From NCBI GenBank assembly GCA_029974835.1, contig JARKQN010000062.1:39490-103489 (forward strand): a stretch of 64,000 nucleotides of DNA. The letters run 5' to 3'. Shown here one piece after another: positions 18,304 through 25,980 of this stretch. The notes beneath the pieces are model-generated. The model ran no database searches, was not told the DNA's origin, and saw only the letters and a program-made list of their open reading frames with translations. This stretch comes from Bacteroidales bacterium (GTDB lineage: Bacteria > Bacteroidota > Bacteroidia > Bacteroidales > VadinHA17). Made by a program: the position numbers and the translations under genes. Position 1 is the stretch's first letter. Every line of letters begins with the position of its first letter.

Positions 18304-19540
18304 AATATTCTTTCAGGTAGTATTCAATCACATTTTTACCCAGTTCCTCGAAACGGCTTCTCTGCACTATGTCGGGCTTATCAGATGAAACGAAACCTGT
18401 CTCTCCCATTGCCCTCAGATACTGGTGTGCCGCTATTACACAGGCTCCTTTCCATGTAATTTCCTTCAGGTTCCCGGAGAGATCTGCCTTACCCCTTGCC
18501 TTTACGGTAAGCGGCTCCATTTCAGGCGTATTGTGTTCCGTCCCGAATGTAACGGTGAACCCGGCATCATAGAAAAACTCCGTAAACTTTTCAAGAATTT
18601 TTTTGTCATTTCTGCCGGGGATAAGTTCAATAATATTGGTTTGCATACGTTCAAGCTCTTCCGCCAGTTTCGGGAAATCTCCTTCAAACTCCGTGAAATT
18701 ACCCGAAGAGTCGTCGAGCAGGACAGGATAGCAGGGTATCCCCCCTGCATCGGCTATTATTTGTCTTATCTTAAGCGGCTGCAGGAAAGTGCTTTCATCC
18801 TCTTCAACAAATGCGGCGCCCCCTGCTTTCAGGAGGTTAGCCCTTATTTCATTTTCAAGGGCTGCGGGGCTTCCGGTACTGACTTTCGATTTTTTCCCAC
18901 CGTAAAGGGTTTCGATAAAAGTTGTTCTTTCTTCAGGGTTTCTGAAATTCTCTTCAGCCAGCACCCTCAAGGCTTTGGCAAGGTGTCGTTCCCTAACCAG
19001 CCCCTTTGCGAACCTGCTGCGGATCTCATCGAACTGCAGTGAGAGCCCGGGACCGGCTTTTGAGATGAGAAGGTTAAGTTTCCCGACCATTTTACGGAGC
19101 TGCTCCTGTGTCTTCTCTTTTACAGCATCAAGCTCAGCCTTCAGTCCGGACTCAAGATGAAAAGGGTAATCGAGTCCCTTGCCGCAGAAATAGATTCTGC
19201 CGGGATTGTTCGGATCATTTACGCGGATACCCGCTTCCTGGAAATTTTTTATAAGGCCGATAAATTCAATGTTGAAAAGCGGGAAAATGCCGTTTTTCAG
19301 GCATCCCCGGTAAAAATCATCGTATCCGTCGGTTACATAAAAATCGTTTATTCCCAGCACGCTTATGTTTTCTTCCCGGGCTGCGGTGAAGACGGCATCG
19401 ACCGACCCAAATGCACTGAACGAGAAAGGTGTATGGATGTGTCCGTTCACGGGCCTGTACGCCGGAAGAGTTTTGCGGGTAAAAAACTCCATGATTCTAT
19501 CAGGAGGTGGAAAGTTTTTAAGCGCGTAATCGTTTTTCAT
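18287..19540 (-). CDS. PHP-domain protein, putative phosphoesterase
   Basis: 417 residues. The N-terminus has the PHP metal motif NGHIHTPFSFS with His34 and His36, then GINDF, NIEFIG and, near residue 340, FGTEHNTPE, which supply further acidic and histidine ligands. PHP proteins are metal-dependent phosphoesterases or hydrolases. A large middle part (about 110-300) is not recognised. Its ATG overlaps the FucA-like stop (ATGA) and its end overlaps the aldolase-dehydrogenase gene by 17 bp, so it belongs tightly to this operon. Removal of phosphate or hydrolysis of a pathway intermediate is an inference. Confidence 0.75.
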   Translation of the reverse strand: MKNDYALKNFPPPDRIMEFFTRKTLPAYRPVNGHIHTPFSFSAFGSVDAVFTAAREENISVLGINDFYVTDGYDDFYRGCLKNGIFPLFNIEFIGLIKNFQEAGIRVNDPNNPGRIYFCGKGLDYPFHLESGLKAELDAVKEKTQEQLRKMVGKLNLLISKAGPGLSLQFDEIRSRFAKGLVRERHLAKALRVLAEENFRNPEERTTFIETLYGGKKSKVSTGSPAALENEIRANLLKAGGAAFVEEDESTFLQPLKIRQIIADAGGIPCYPVLLDDSSGNFTEFEGDFPKLAEELERMQTNIIELIPGRNDKKILEKFTEFFYDAGFTVTFGTEHNTPEMEPLTVKARGKADLSGNLKEITWKGACVIAAHQYLRAMGETGFVSSDKPDIVQRSRFEELGKNVIEYYLKEYYENRT

Positions 19541-20172
19541 CCGAACAATCTTTTAAGTTCCTCAATTCCCGAACGGGGAATCGGATTTTTTTTGCCGGCA
19601 ATCCCTGCAAGCACCGTCATTTTCGCAGCGGCTTCCAGAACCTCTATTTTATCGAAAGCGTGCAGCAGGTCTGCTGCAAATGCCAGAACGCCGTGATTCT
19701 GGAGCAGAAGGATGTCGGATTTCACTATGTATTCTGCCACGGTACCGGCAAGGTTTTCGGAGCCCATCAGGGCGTAGGGTACAAAAACCGGATCACCGAG
19801 AATCACACATGCCTCGGCAGTAAGTGTAGTGTCGATTTTATGCCTCACTGCCGTAAAAGTTGTGGCAAAGACAGGATGGGCATGCACAATAGCTCCATTC
19901 CCTTTCCGCCTGTAAATTTCAAGATGCATTCCTGTTTCTATGGAAGGCTTTAGTGCCGGAGTGAGATTCTCTCCGTCGACTGAGACAATTCCCACCTCTT
20001 TCCATTTCATCCTTCCCTTATCGGTCTGGGATGGTGTTATAATGATGTGTTCATCAGAAACTTTCAGGCTGATATTTCCTCCCGAGGTGGTAGTAAGTCC
20101 CTGCCTGTAGAGCCGGCGCATGAATTGCGCAACCTCTTTTCGTTCTTCCCTGTATTTTTTTGTGATGTCCAT
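19537..20172 (-). CDS. Class II aldolase, L-fuculose-phosphate aldolase-like
   Basis: 211 residues with the complete zinc site of the FucA/AraD/RhaD family: Glu79 (SIETGMH), His97 and His99 (VHAHP) and His160 (LLQNHGV), plus the phosphate-binding TTTSGGNISLK (27-37). Size equals E. coli FucA (about 215). With fucI and fucK nearby, cleavage of L-fuculose 1-phosphate to DHAP and L-lactaldehyde is the likely reaction, though other ketose phosphates are possible. It lies 25 bp after the E1 gene and couples to the PHP gene by a 4-bp overlap. Confidence 0.85.
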   Translation of the reverse strand: MDITKKYREERKEVAQFMRRLYRQGLTTTSGGNISLKVSDEHIIITPSQTDKGRMKWKEVGIVSVDGENLTPALKPSIETGMHLEIYRRKGNGAIVHAHPVFATTFTAVRHKIDTTLTAEACVILGDPVFVPYALMGSENLAGTVAEYIVKSDILLLQNHGVLAFAADLLHAFDKIEVLEAAAKMTVLAGIAGKKNPIPRSGIEELKRLFG

Positions 20173-20197
20173 TACGGATCAAAAATAATAAACCTCT

Positions 20198-22666
20198 TTA
20201 AATGCCTTCACGGTTAAGGGCGAGTATGTTTTCATCGGAATAGTCGGCTGAAGGACTATGACCGGGCAGTGGTAATATTCTGGTATGGATTGCATCGATA
20301 ATCCAACCGGGCTGTGGAAAGAAATATTGCTCCATTTCGAATGCGGGCACGATCCAGTTGCGGGAGCCCACTACCACGGGCGGGGCGTCTAGGTAATCAA
20401 AGGCCAGCAGGGTTATTGTCTGTGCCATTTCCTTAAGGAATGATCCCCTGGCTGAGGCATCACTTGCGAGAACAATCTTGCCGGTTTTCTTAACCGATTC
20501 AATAACCGGTTCATAATTAAAGGGTACCAGTGTACGGGCATCAATGATCTCTGCTTCAAGGCCATATCTGTCTTTCAGGATCCCTGCTGCCTTTACGGCG
20601 GTGTAAAGGGTGGCTCCGATTGTGAGGATGGTTATGTCGCTTCCCTCTCTCTTTATGTCCGGTTCGCCAATTGGCACTTCGTAATAACCTTCAGGCACCC
20701 CGCCATTATGAAACATTTCTCCGGTATCATATATTCTCTGGCTTTCGAAAAAGATGACAGGGTCGGTTCCCTGCAGGGCGCTGTTCATGAGGCCTTTTGC
20801 ATCGTATGGTGTTGCAGGGAAAACTACCTTCAGTCCGGGGATATGTGCCACCAGCGATGACCAGTCCTGCGAGTGCTGGGCACCGTATTTTGAGCCGACC
20901 GAAACGCGAACCACCACCGGCATCTTTATGAGGTTGCCGCTCATGGCCTGCCATTTCGGGAGCTGGTTAAATACCTCATCGCCTGATCGGCCGAGGAAGT
21001 CGCAGTACATAATCTCGGCGATAACCCTTCCGCCGCACATCCCGTATCCTATTGCAGCGCCTACTATTGCGCCCTCGGCAATGGGCGAGTTAAAGAGCCT
21101 GTGGTACGGGAGTGCCTCCGTGAGGCCGCGGTAAACGGCAAAGGCGCCTCCCCAGTCGCGGTTCTCTTCACCCCACGCCACCAGAGTCGGGTCTTTATAA
21201 AACCTGTCAATGATTGCCTCGAATATGCCGTCGCGAAGCTGGTATAATTTAGCTTTCGAAACCGGTTTCCCGTCCCTGTCGAGATAAAACCTTTCCTTCG
21301 TTTTGAGCGACTTCACCCTCGGATTCTCTTCGAAGGGAATAAGTGTTTCCGGTTCCCGGTTTTCGAGAGAGTCAGTTTTCACTCCGGAGAACATCATTTT
21401 TCCGATGGCATTGGGGTCGGTTTCTAGGCTGATATGAGGAGAAACTTCAGGGTCTGTGCTGAGTTTCAGAATATGAGTTATCAGTTCGACTGTTGAGTCG
21501 TGTATTTCTCCGAGCATATCGCTGCCTGTCACGCCCGCTTCGGTAAGGGAACGACCGTAGGCGGCGATGGAATCTTCCTGTAACCAGGCATCGAGTTCCT
21601 CTTTCGACCTGTAAGATGAGGCATCGGACGGTGAGTGCCCGCTGAAGCGGTAGGTAAGGGTGTCGAGGAGCACCGGGCCTTTCTTTTCCTCAATAATTTT
21701 CTTTTTTCTCCGGAATGCATCGATGACCGCCAGGGGGTTATATCCATCGACCCGTTCGGCATGCATCATTTCGGGGTTCACGCCTGCTCCCACCCTTGCC
21801 AGAATGCCGAAACCCATGGTTTCTCCGACGGTTTGTCCGCCCATACCGTAAAAATTATTCATGAAGTTGAATATCAGAGGCAGACCGCCGCTGTATTCTC
21901 CGCTCCAGAGGGTTCTGTACTGATCCATGGTGGCAAAGCAGATGCCTTCCCATACCGGTCCGCAGGCCATTGAGGCATCGCCGATGTTGCACACCACCAG
22001 TCCGGGTTTGCGGTTGATCTTTTTATATAGTGCTGCTCCCACTGAAATGTCACCCGAGCCGCCCACAATAGCGTTATTGGGGTAGATGCCGAAAGGAGTG
22101 AAGAATGCATGCATTGAACCGCCGAGACCCTTGTTGAAGCCGTTTTCCCGGGCGAATATTTCGGCCAGGGCTCCGTAAAGGAGAAAACGAATTGCCAGGT
22201 CTTTGATATCTCCTGTAAAATTCTTCTCAACCACTTTCAGAGTGCCGCCCCCGAAATAGCTTTTCATGATGTTGTAAAGGGAATCATCGTCGAGAGAGTT
22301 GATGGCGGAGAGGCCCTTTGCTATTATTTCACCGTGACTGCGGTGTGAGCCGAAGATATAATCGTCAACTCCCAGGTTATATGCCATTCCCACGGCGGCG
22401 GCCTCCTGACCGATGGAAAGGTGGGCCGGGCCGGGGTGGTTATACTGTATGCCATGGTATTCGTTTTTTGTCTTGATGCTGTTGAGCATTGACTCAAACT
22501 CCCGGATAATTGTCATATCGCGGTATATCCTTATGAAATCGGCATCGGAATAATTTTCCTTCTCCTCCGCAATGGTTTTGTTGTATTGGTTTACCGGTAT
22601 TTTACCGAAAGTGATGAACCCGGGTTTCCTTACATCCTTCGGGTTGATGTTTTGTGTTTTTGGCAT
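20198..22666 (-). CDS. Fused E1 alpha-beta of a 2-oxoacid (or acetoin-type) dehydrogenase
   Basis: 822 residues joining both E1 subunits. The alpha part (about 40-400) has [19 protein letters not shown] (182-186) and the thiamine-diphosphate motif [17 protein letters not shown] (229-245). The beta part (from about 470) has [16 protein letters not shown], the glutamate/aspartate-rich TPP contacts and [11 protein letters not shown]. About 40 extra residues sit between AKG (118) and GGSMH compared with ordinary E1 alpha. It decarboxylates a 2-oxoacid, or cleaves a diketone or acetoin, onto lipoyl-E2. The E2 gene is directly upstream. E3 is absent from the window. The sugar-catabolic setting argues for a dedicated, not central, complex. 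Confidence 0.87.
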   Translation of the reverse strand: MPKTQNINPKDVRKPGFITFGKIPVNQYNKTIAEEKENYSDADFIRIYRDMTIIREFESMLNSIKTKNEYHGIQYNHPGPAHLSIGQEAAAVGMAYNLGVDDYIFGSHRSHGEIIAKGLSAINSLDDDSLYNIMKSYFGGGTLKVVEKNFTGDIKDLAIRFLLYGALAEIFARENGFNKGLGGSMHAFFTPFGIYPNNAIVGGSGDISVGAALYKKINRKPGLVVCNIGDASMACGPVWEGICFATMDQYRTLWSGEYSGGLPLIFNFMNNFYGMGGQTVGETMGFGILARVGAGVNPEMMHAERVDGYNPLAVIDAFRRKKKIIEEKKGPVLLDTLTYRFSGHSPSDASSYRSKEELDAWLQEDSIAAYGRSLTEAGVTGSDMLGEIHDSTVELITHILKLSTDPEVSPHISLETDPNAIGKMMFSGVKTDSLENREPETLIPFEENPRVKSLKTKERFYLDRDGKPVSKAKLYQLRDGIFEAIIDRFYKDPTLVAWGEENRDWGGAFAVYRGLTEALPYHRLFNSPIAEGAIVGAAIGYGMCGGRVIAEIMYCDFLGRSGDEVFNQLPKWQAMSGNLIKMPVVVRVSVGSKYGAQHSQDWSSLVAHIPGLKVVFPATPYDAKGLMNSALQGTDPVIFFESQRIYDTGEMFHNGGVPEGYYEVPIGEPDIKREGSDITILTIGATLYTAVKAAGILKDRYGLEAEIIDARTLVPFNYEPVIESVKKTGKIVLASDASARGSFLKEMAQTITLLAFDYLDAPPVVVGSRNWIVPAFEMEQYFFPQPGWIIDAIHTRILPLPGHSPSADYSDENILALNREGI

Positions 22667-22744
22667 ATTGTATCGTTTAATTTTTCATTCAGGTTTTATC
22701 TGATTTTTCTGTTCGCCTCATCCTCGGTCCCCCTACCGTATATT

Positions 22745-22790
22745 CACCTCACCCCCCGGTCCCCATCTCCCTGAGGAGAGGGGGAGGTAA
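22745..22790. repeat. C/G-rich palindromic repeat between E2 and E1 genes
   Basis: CCTCACCCCCC at the left and GGGGGAGG at the right form the ends of an imperfect palindrome; the inner CTCC-CTGA-GGAG is a further hairpin. It resembles the C-rich repeats at 58982-59110 and common intergenic repeats of Bacteroidota draft genomes. Lying inside an operon, it could act as an RNA hairpin that sets the E2:E1 ratio, but this is speculative. Confidence 0.5.
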
Positions 22791-22791
22791 A

Positions 22792-24033
22792 TTATATTTC
22801 AAATTTTTCTATTTCCGTTTTTATTTCTTTAAGGAACAGTGTGGCGGGGCCTCCGTCGATTGCCCTGTGGTCGTAGGTTAGTGACAGTCCGATAACGGGT
22901 ATAAAGCCCATCACGCCGTTACCCAGGTCGGCGGGGCGGTGTGTAATTGCACAAACACCCAGTATAGCCACCTGCGGAAGGTTGATTACAGGGGTAAACA
23001 TCTCCACGCCGTAGGCACCGAGGTTTGAGACGGTAAACGAGGCAGCTGTACTCTGCAGCAGTTCGGGACTGATGCTTCCGCGGCGGCATGCTTCGGCAGC
23101 CTCCCTCAGCTCTTTTGAAAGAACCGGCAGGCTCATGGCATCGGCGTTTTTTATTGCCGGTACCATCAGACCGCGCGGTGTGTCGACAGCCAGTCCGAGG
23201 TGCACACCCGCGAATGTACGGATTGAATCGCCAAGGAAGTGGCTGTTGGCTTCGGGAAATTTCTTTAATGCCTTTATCACACAGTAACAGATCATGTCGT
23301 TGAGGGTGATATCGTGAGTTTTCTTTCCCGACTGGATCTCGTCCTTTATTTTTCTTCTTGCCTCAAGCAGTTTTCTGACGTCGGCGCTCATGTGGTGGGT
23401 AAGCTGGGCCGAGTTCTGCAGGGAGGTGTGCATGGCAGAGGCGATAATCCTGCGCACGTTTGACAGGGGCTTGTCGCTGAAACCCTGACCGCTTTCTGTT
23501 ACAGGTGCCTTTGGTACCGTAAAAGAAGGGGCAGTCTTCAGGGACATTTCAATATCTCTCACCATTATTCTTCCGCCGGGGCCTGAGCCGGCAACCGTTT
23601 TCAGGTCTATTTTTTTCAGCAGTGCTAGTTTTCTTGCCCTTGGAGATATTTTAATGCGGCCTCCCGGCATTTCAGCCATCTTTTCTCCGGTGGTTACGGG
23701 TGTCTCATTGGTCTTTTCTTTCCCGTCCTGTTTTTTATCCACGGAGGCTTCTGCAGTTTTTTCGGAACCGGGCCTGAAAGGTTCCGTCTCCTCTCCTTCC
23801 TTTCCTATCACTGCTATGTTTTCGAGCACCGGCACTTCATCGCCGTCGGAGAAGAATATCTCAAGCAGGATTCCGTCGGCCGGCGATTCGAGATCGAATG
23901 AAGCCTTGTCTGTTTCGTATGAGCAGAGAATCTCTCCTGTTTTCACCGTGTCGCCTTTCTGCCTGAACCATGTGGTTATCACGCATGTCTCGACCGATTG
24001 TCCCTGTTTCGGCATTATGACCGGAGTTGCCAT
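22792..24033 (-). CDS. Dihydrolipoamide acyltransferase (E2)
   Basis: 413 residues in the usual order: one lipoyl domain with the lipoylated Lys43 (ETDKASFD), a charged linker (about 80-125), a peripheral-subunit-binding domain (ISPRARKLALLKK...GPGGRIMVRDIE, about 128-165) and the catalytic domain ending with YDHRAIDGG (His389, Asp393). It transfers the acyl group from E1 to CoA. First gene of the minus operon that runs through E1, FucA-like, PHP, fusion aldolase and SorE-like genes. Its promoter carries the palindrome bound, presumably, by the divergent GntR protein. Acyl specificity cannot be read from the sequence. Confidence 0.92.
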   Translation of the reverse strand: MATPVIMPKQGQSVETCVITTWFRQKGDTVKTGEILCSYETDKASFDLESPADGILLEIFFSDGDEVPVLENIAVIGKEGEETEPFRPGSEKTAEASVDKKQDGKEKTNETPVTTGEKMAEMPGGRIKISPRARKLALLKKIDLKTVAGSGPGGRIMVRDIEMSLKTAPSFTVPKAPVTESGQGFSDKPLSNVRRIIASAMHTSLQNSAQLTHHMSADVRKLLEARRKIKDEIQSGKKTHDITLNDMICYCVIKALKKFPEANSHFLGDSIRTFAGVHLGLAVDTPRGLMVPAIKNADAMSLPVLSKELREAAEACRRGSISPELLQSTAASFTVSNLGAYGVEMFTPVINLPQVAILGVCAITHRPADLGNGVMGFIPVIGLSLTYDHRAIDGGPATLFLKEIKTEIEKFEI

Positions 24034-24103
24034 TGCTGTCTGGTTTAACTTGTTAAGATATGTTTATTAATAAATTCTCCAATATAAGATTTTACGGCAG
24101 CAG

Positions 24104-24111
24104 CAAAAATA
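24104..24111 (-). promoter_or_regulatory. -7 promoter box of the E2-E1-aldolase operon
   Basis: On the minus strand TATTTTTG, an exact TAnnTTTG. It lies 70 bp upstream of the E2 ATG, a longer leader than for most genes here. The palindrome at 24121-24136 is 9 bp upstream, in the -33/-7 spacer. Confidence 0.6.
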
Positions 24112-24120
24112 AATATTATA

Positions 24121-24136
24121 ACTTGTATTTACAAGT
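24121..24136. promoter_or_regulatory. Candidate operator of the GntR regulator
   Basis: ACTTGTATTTACAAGT is a perfect inverted repeat (6-bp arms around ATTT) in the 139-bp gap between the divergent E2 and GntR genes. It lies between the -33 and -7 positions of both promoters, so a bound dimer would block both. GntR/HutC regulators bind palindromes of this size, which fits autoregulation plus control of the operon. Confidence 0.65.
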
Positions 24137-24145
24137 AATATTTAA

Positions 24146-24153
24146 TATATTTA
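24146..24153 (+). promoter_or_regulatory. Probable -7 box of the GntR gene
   Basis: TATATTTA, one mismatch from TAnnTTTG, 19 bp before the GTG start at 24173 and 9 bp downstream of the palindrome. Confidence 0.4.
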
Positions 24154-24172
24154 CGATCTCAAATAAGGAAAA

Positions 24173-24880
24173 GTGAAGAGTGTCCCAAGATACAGGACGT
24201 TATACCAGTTGCTGCGCAGGCATATTCTTGAAGGGATTTACAGGGAAGGAGATCTGCTTCCCTCGGAGAATGAGCTTTGCCGGATATACGGCATGACCCG
24301 CCCGACGGTGAGACAGGCACTCGCCTCTCTTGCCGCCGATGGGCTTATACGAAAGCACCAGGGAAAAGGGAGTATTGTTCACAGCCTGCCGAGAGAGATA
24401 GGTATTTTATCGGTGTCGGGTACGACATCAGCCGTAGGTGAAAGGGGACTCAGGACTGAAATAATCGCCAGGCCGGAAGTCATTCCGTGGCCCGAAGATT
24501 TTATGTTTCCTCTTTCCGGCACCGAGAAGGAAACGGGGTGCATATATATGGAGCGGCTTCGCCTTCTTGAGGGAACTCCGATCTTTTACGATATAAATTA
24601 CATTGCCAACATTAACCTGCCGCGTTTCACCTCAAGGCAGTTCCGCGACAGGAGTCTTTTTAAAATACTTCGCGAACATTACGGCGTTGAGATAAAGGGC
24701 GGTGAACAGAGGATAAGGGCGATACCTGCCACTGCGAAAATCAGCCGGTTACTCAGAATAAAGACAGGAGCCCCGGTGCTCCACCTCGAAAGAAAGCTTG
24801 AGACAAACGTAAACGGATTATACGTATACTCTTCAATTTACTGCAATACGGAAAAATATTCGATTTTCGGGACCTTCTGA
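24173..24880 (+). CDS. GntR/HutC-family transcriptional regulator
   Basis: 235 residues. The N-terminal winged helix (1-70: LLPSENELCRIYGMTRPTVRQALASLAADGLIRKHQGKGS) is the canonical GntR DNA-binding domain. The rest is a UTRA ligand-binding domain (about 90-232: ERLRLLEGTPIFYDINYI ... IPATAKISRLLRIKTGAPVLHLERK). UTRA proteins sense small sugars, sugar phosphates or acids. The start is GTG 24173, as no ATG fits. It is divergent from the E2 operon with a perfect palindrome between them, so it most likely represses that operon until the inducer appears. The inducer is unknown. Confidence 0.92.
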   Translation: MKSVPRYRTLYQLLRRHILEGIYREGDLLPSENELCRIYGMTRPTVRQALASLAADGLIRKHQGKGSIVHSLPREIGILSVSGTTSAVGERGLRTEIIARPEVIPWPEDFMFPLSGTEKETGCIYMERLRLLEGTPIFYDINYIANINLPRFTSRQFRDRSLFKILREHYGVEIKGGEQRIRAIPATAKISRLLRIKTGAPVLHLERKLETNVNGLYVYSSIYCNTEKYSIFGTF

Positions 24881-24919
24881 CGCTTCCACCTTCCTTTTCG
24901 CTTCGGTGGATAAGTGAGC

Positions 24920-24976
24920 GCGTTCAGCGTTTGGCGTTCAGCGTTTGGCGTTGGCGTTTATGAACCTGCTGTTGCT
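24920..24976. repeat. Heptamer tandem repeat array 1
   Basis: Six consecutive 7-bp units of the form GCGTTCA / GCGTTTG / GCGTTTA (one shortened to 6 bp) at 24920-24960, followed by TGAACCTGCTGTTGCT (24961-24976). The same layout recurs at 25791-25883. The two arrays bracket the HepT/MntA remnant. The units are not spaced like CRISPR repeats and have no spacers. Confidence 0.8.
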
Positions 24977-25057
24977 CCGGCAGGAGCAATATATCTTTAA
25001 CCCCGGGCGTAGCCCGAGGTAAGTAACAGCCCTTGCCGCTGCAACCCTGAAAGGGTT
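24972..25057. repeat. Cluster of three perfect or near-perfect hairpins
   Basis: TTGCTCC-GGCA-GGAGCAA (24972-24989), CCCCGGGC-GTA-GCCCGAGG (25001-25019, one mismatch) and AACCCT-GAA-AGGGTT (25043-25057) lie one after another. Each is a type of short palindrome common in intergenic DNA of Bacteroidota. No gene is seen in 24881-25068. They could be a composite non-coding mobile element or a remnant of one. Confidence 0.6.
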
Positions 25058-25068
25058 GAATATTCCAT

Positions 25069-25402
25069 TCACCCAGGCCATACCAAACCCTGAAGCAGCT
25101 TTTTCAGTTCATAAACACTTTCACTGGCAGTTTTCCAAACGATATCAATATCCACATCGATATAATCATGAATCAGAATATCTCTCATTCCTGCCATGTC
25201 GGACCAGGGAACCTGAGGATTGAGTTCCCGGAGCTTCACAGATATTCTTTTTGCGGCCTCACCTATTATTTAAGTTGACGGATGACAGCATCCTGCTTCA
25301 AAAAATCTTCAGTAAAGGCTTTGTAATCGATGCCTCCCATTTATGAACTGATTTTTTCGATGCTTTGAGAATATGATCAATATAGATTCTGTCATCCTTC
25401 AT
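25069..25402 (-). pseudogene. HepT-like HEPN toxin, broken
   Basis: Starts ATG 25402 (MKDDRIYIDHILKASKK) overlapping the antitoxin stop as ATGA. The frame then breaks. Joining frames gives GGIDYKAFTEDFLKQDAVIRQL, then [22 protein letters not shown] and [20 protein letters not shown], ending at 25069. RDILIHDY is the HEPN R(x4)HxY ribonuclease motif. Breaks: a short A-run about 50 bp in, with a TAA just after in the restored frame, and CTTAAATAATAGG near 25270, where one missing base (CTT-GAA-ATA-ATA) explains the loss. Total length (about 111 codons) matches HepT. The toxin is therefore very likely dead, unless these are assembly errors. Confidence 0.75.
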
Positions 25403-25686
25403 TCAAAAATAATTTTAAGGTCCTTATAAATATATTTTTTAAGATTTTCATTCTTCAGGGAATTTTCAGTGACGATATCAATTTCCCGGCCAAGCATCTG
25501 TGAGAGTTCCCTCTGAATCCGGGCCAGTTCGAGCAGGGAAATTGTATTCCGGAATTTAACAAGAATATCTATATCACTCTCTTTCTTCTGTTCGCCCCGG
25601 GCAAATGACCCGAAAATACCAATCCTGACAGGGTCGTAAGCTCTGAAATAATTAATAAGAAGATTGTTTATTTCATTATTATTCAT
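25399..25686 (-). CDS. MntA-like nucleotidyltransferase antitoxin
   Basis: 95 residues from ATG 25686. It carries the minimal nucleotidyltransferase signature GSFARGEQKKESDIDILVKF (GSxxRG...SDID) with both catalytic aspartates. In known HepT-MntA pairs, this protein adds AMP groups to the HEPN toxin's tyrosine to silence it. A longer frame upstream is possible, but a perfect -7 box (25694-25701) lies 8 bp before this ATG, which fixes the start. It is intact while its partner toxin is broken. Confidence 0.85.
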   Translation of the reverse strand: MNNNEINNLLINYFRAYDPVRIGIFGSFARGEQKKESDIDILVKFRNTISLLELARIQRELSQMLGREIDIVTENSLKNENLKKYIYKDLKIIFE

Positions 25687-25693
25687 AGCAGTA

Positions 25694-25701
25694 CAAATAT
25701 A
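25694..25701 (-). promoter_or_regulatory. -7 promoter box of mntA-like gene
   Basis: Minus-strand TATATTTG, exact TAnnTTTG, 8 bp from the ATG at 25686, implying a nearly leaderless mRNA. Confidence 0.6.
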
Positions 25702-25790
25702 ATATAAAAAGATCTGTTGGAGGAAACCAGGACAATTGTTTTTACCTGCTTTTCCAACGGGTCTGGACAATTTTTATAAAACTCCCGGCA

Positions 25791-25883
25791 GCGTTCAGCG
25801 TTTGGCGTTCAGCGTTCAGCGTTTAGCGTTCAGCGTTCAGCGTCCAGCGTTCAGCGTTTGGCGTTTATGAACCTGCTGTTGCT
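25791..25883. repeat. Heptamer tandem repeat array 2
   Basis: Eleven consecutive heptamers (GCGTTCA, GCGTTTG, GCGTTTA and one GCGTCCA) at 25791-25867, then TGAACCTGCTGTTGCT (25868-25883), the same tail as array 1. A further hairpin ACCTGCC (25903-25909) / GGCAGGT (25925-25931) follows. Open frames running through this array are not real gene starts. Confidence 0.8.
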
Positions 25884-25955
25884 GCAGCAGGGGCAAGATT
25901 TGACCTGCCGCCGGAGTAGCACGTGGCAGGTTATATTGTTTCTGCTATCATTCCT

Positions 25956-25963
25956 TATCTTTG
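25956..25963 (+). promoter_or_regulatory. -7 promoter box of fucK
   Basis: TATCTTTG, exact, 17 bp before ATG 25981, with TTG at 25936-25938 as a possible -33 element. It fixes the fucK start and shows that fucK has its own promoter. Confidence 0.7.
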
Positions 25964-25980
25964 ATACCAAAGTTTTATCT

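Noticed and set aside
24920..25883. CRISPR array
   Set aside because: The repeats are contiguous 7-bp units without spacers, and no cas genes are present.
25858..25980. N-terminal extension of fucK
   Set aside because: The extension begins in the heptamer array, and a -7 promoter box at 25956-25963 separates it from the real start at 25981.
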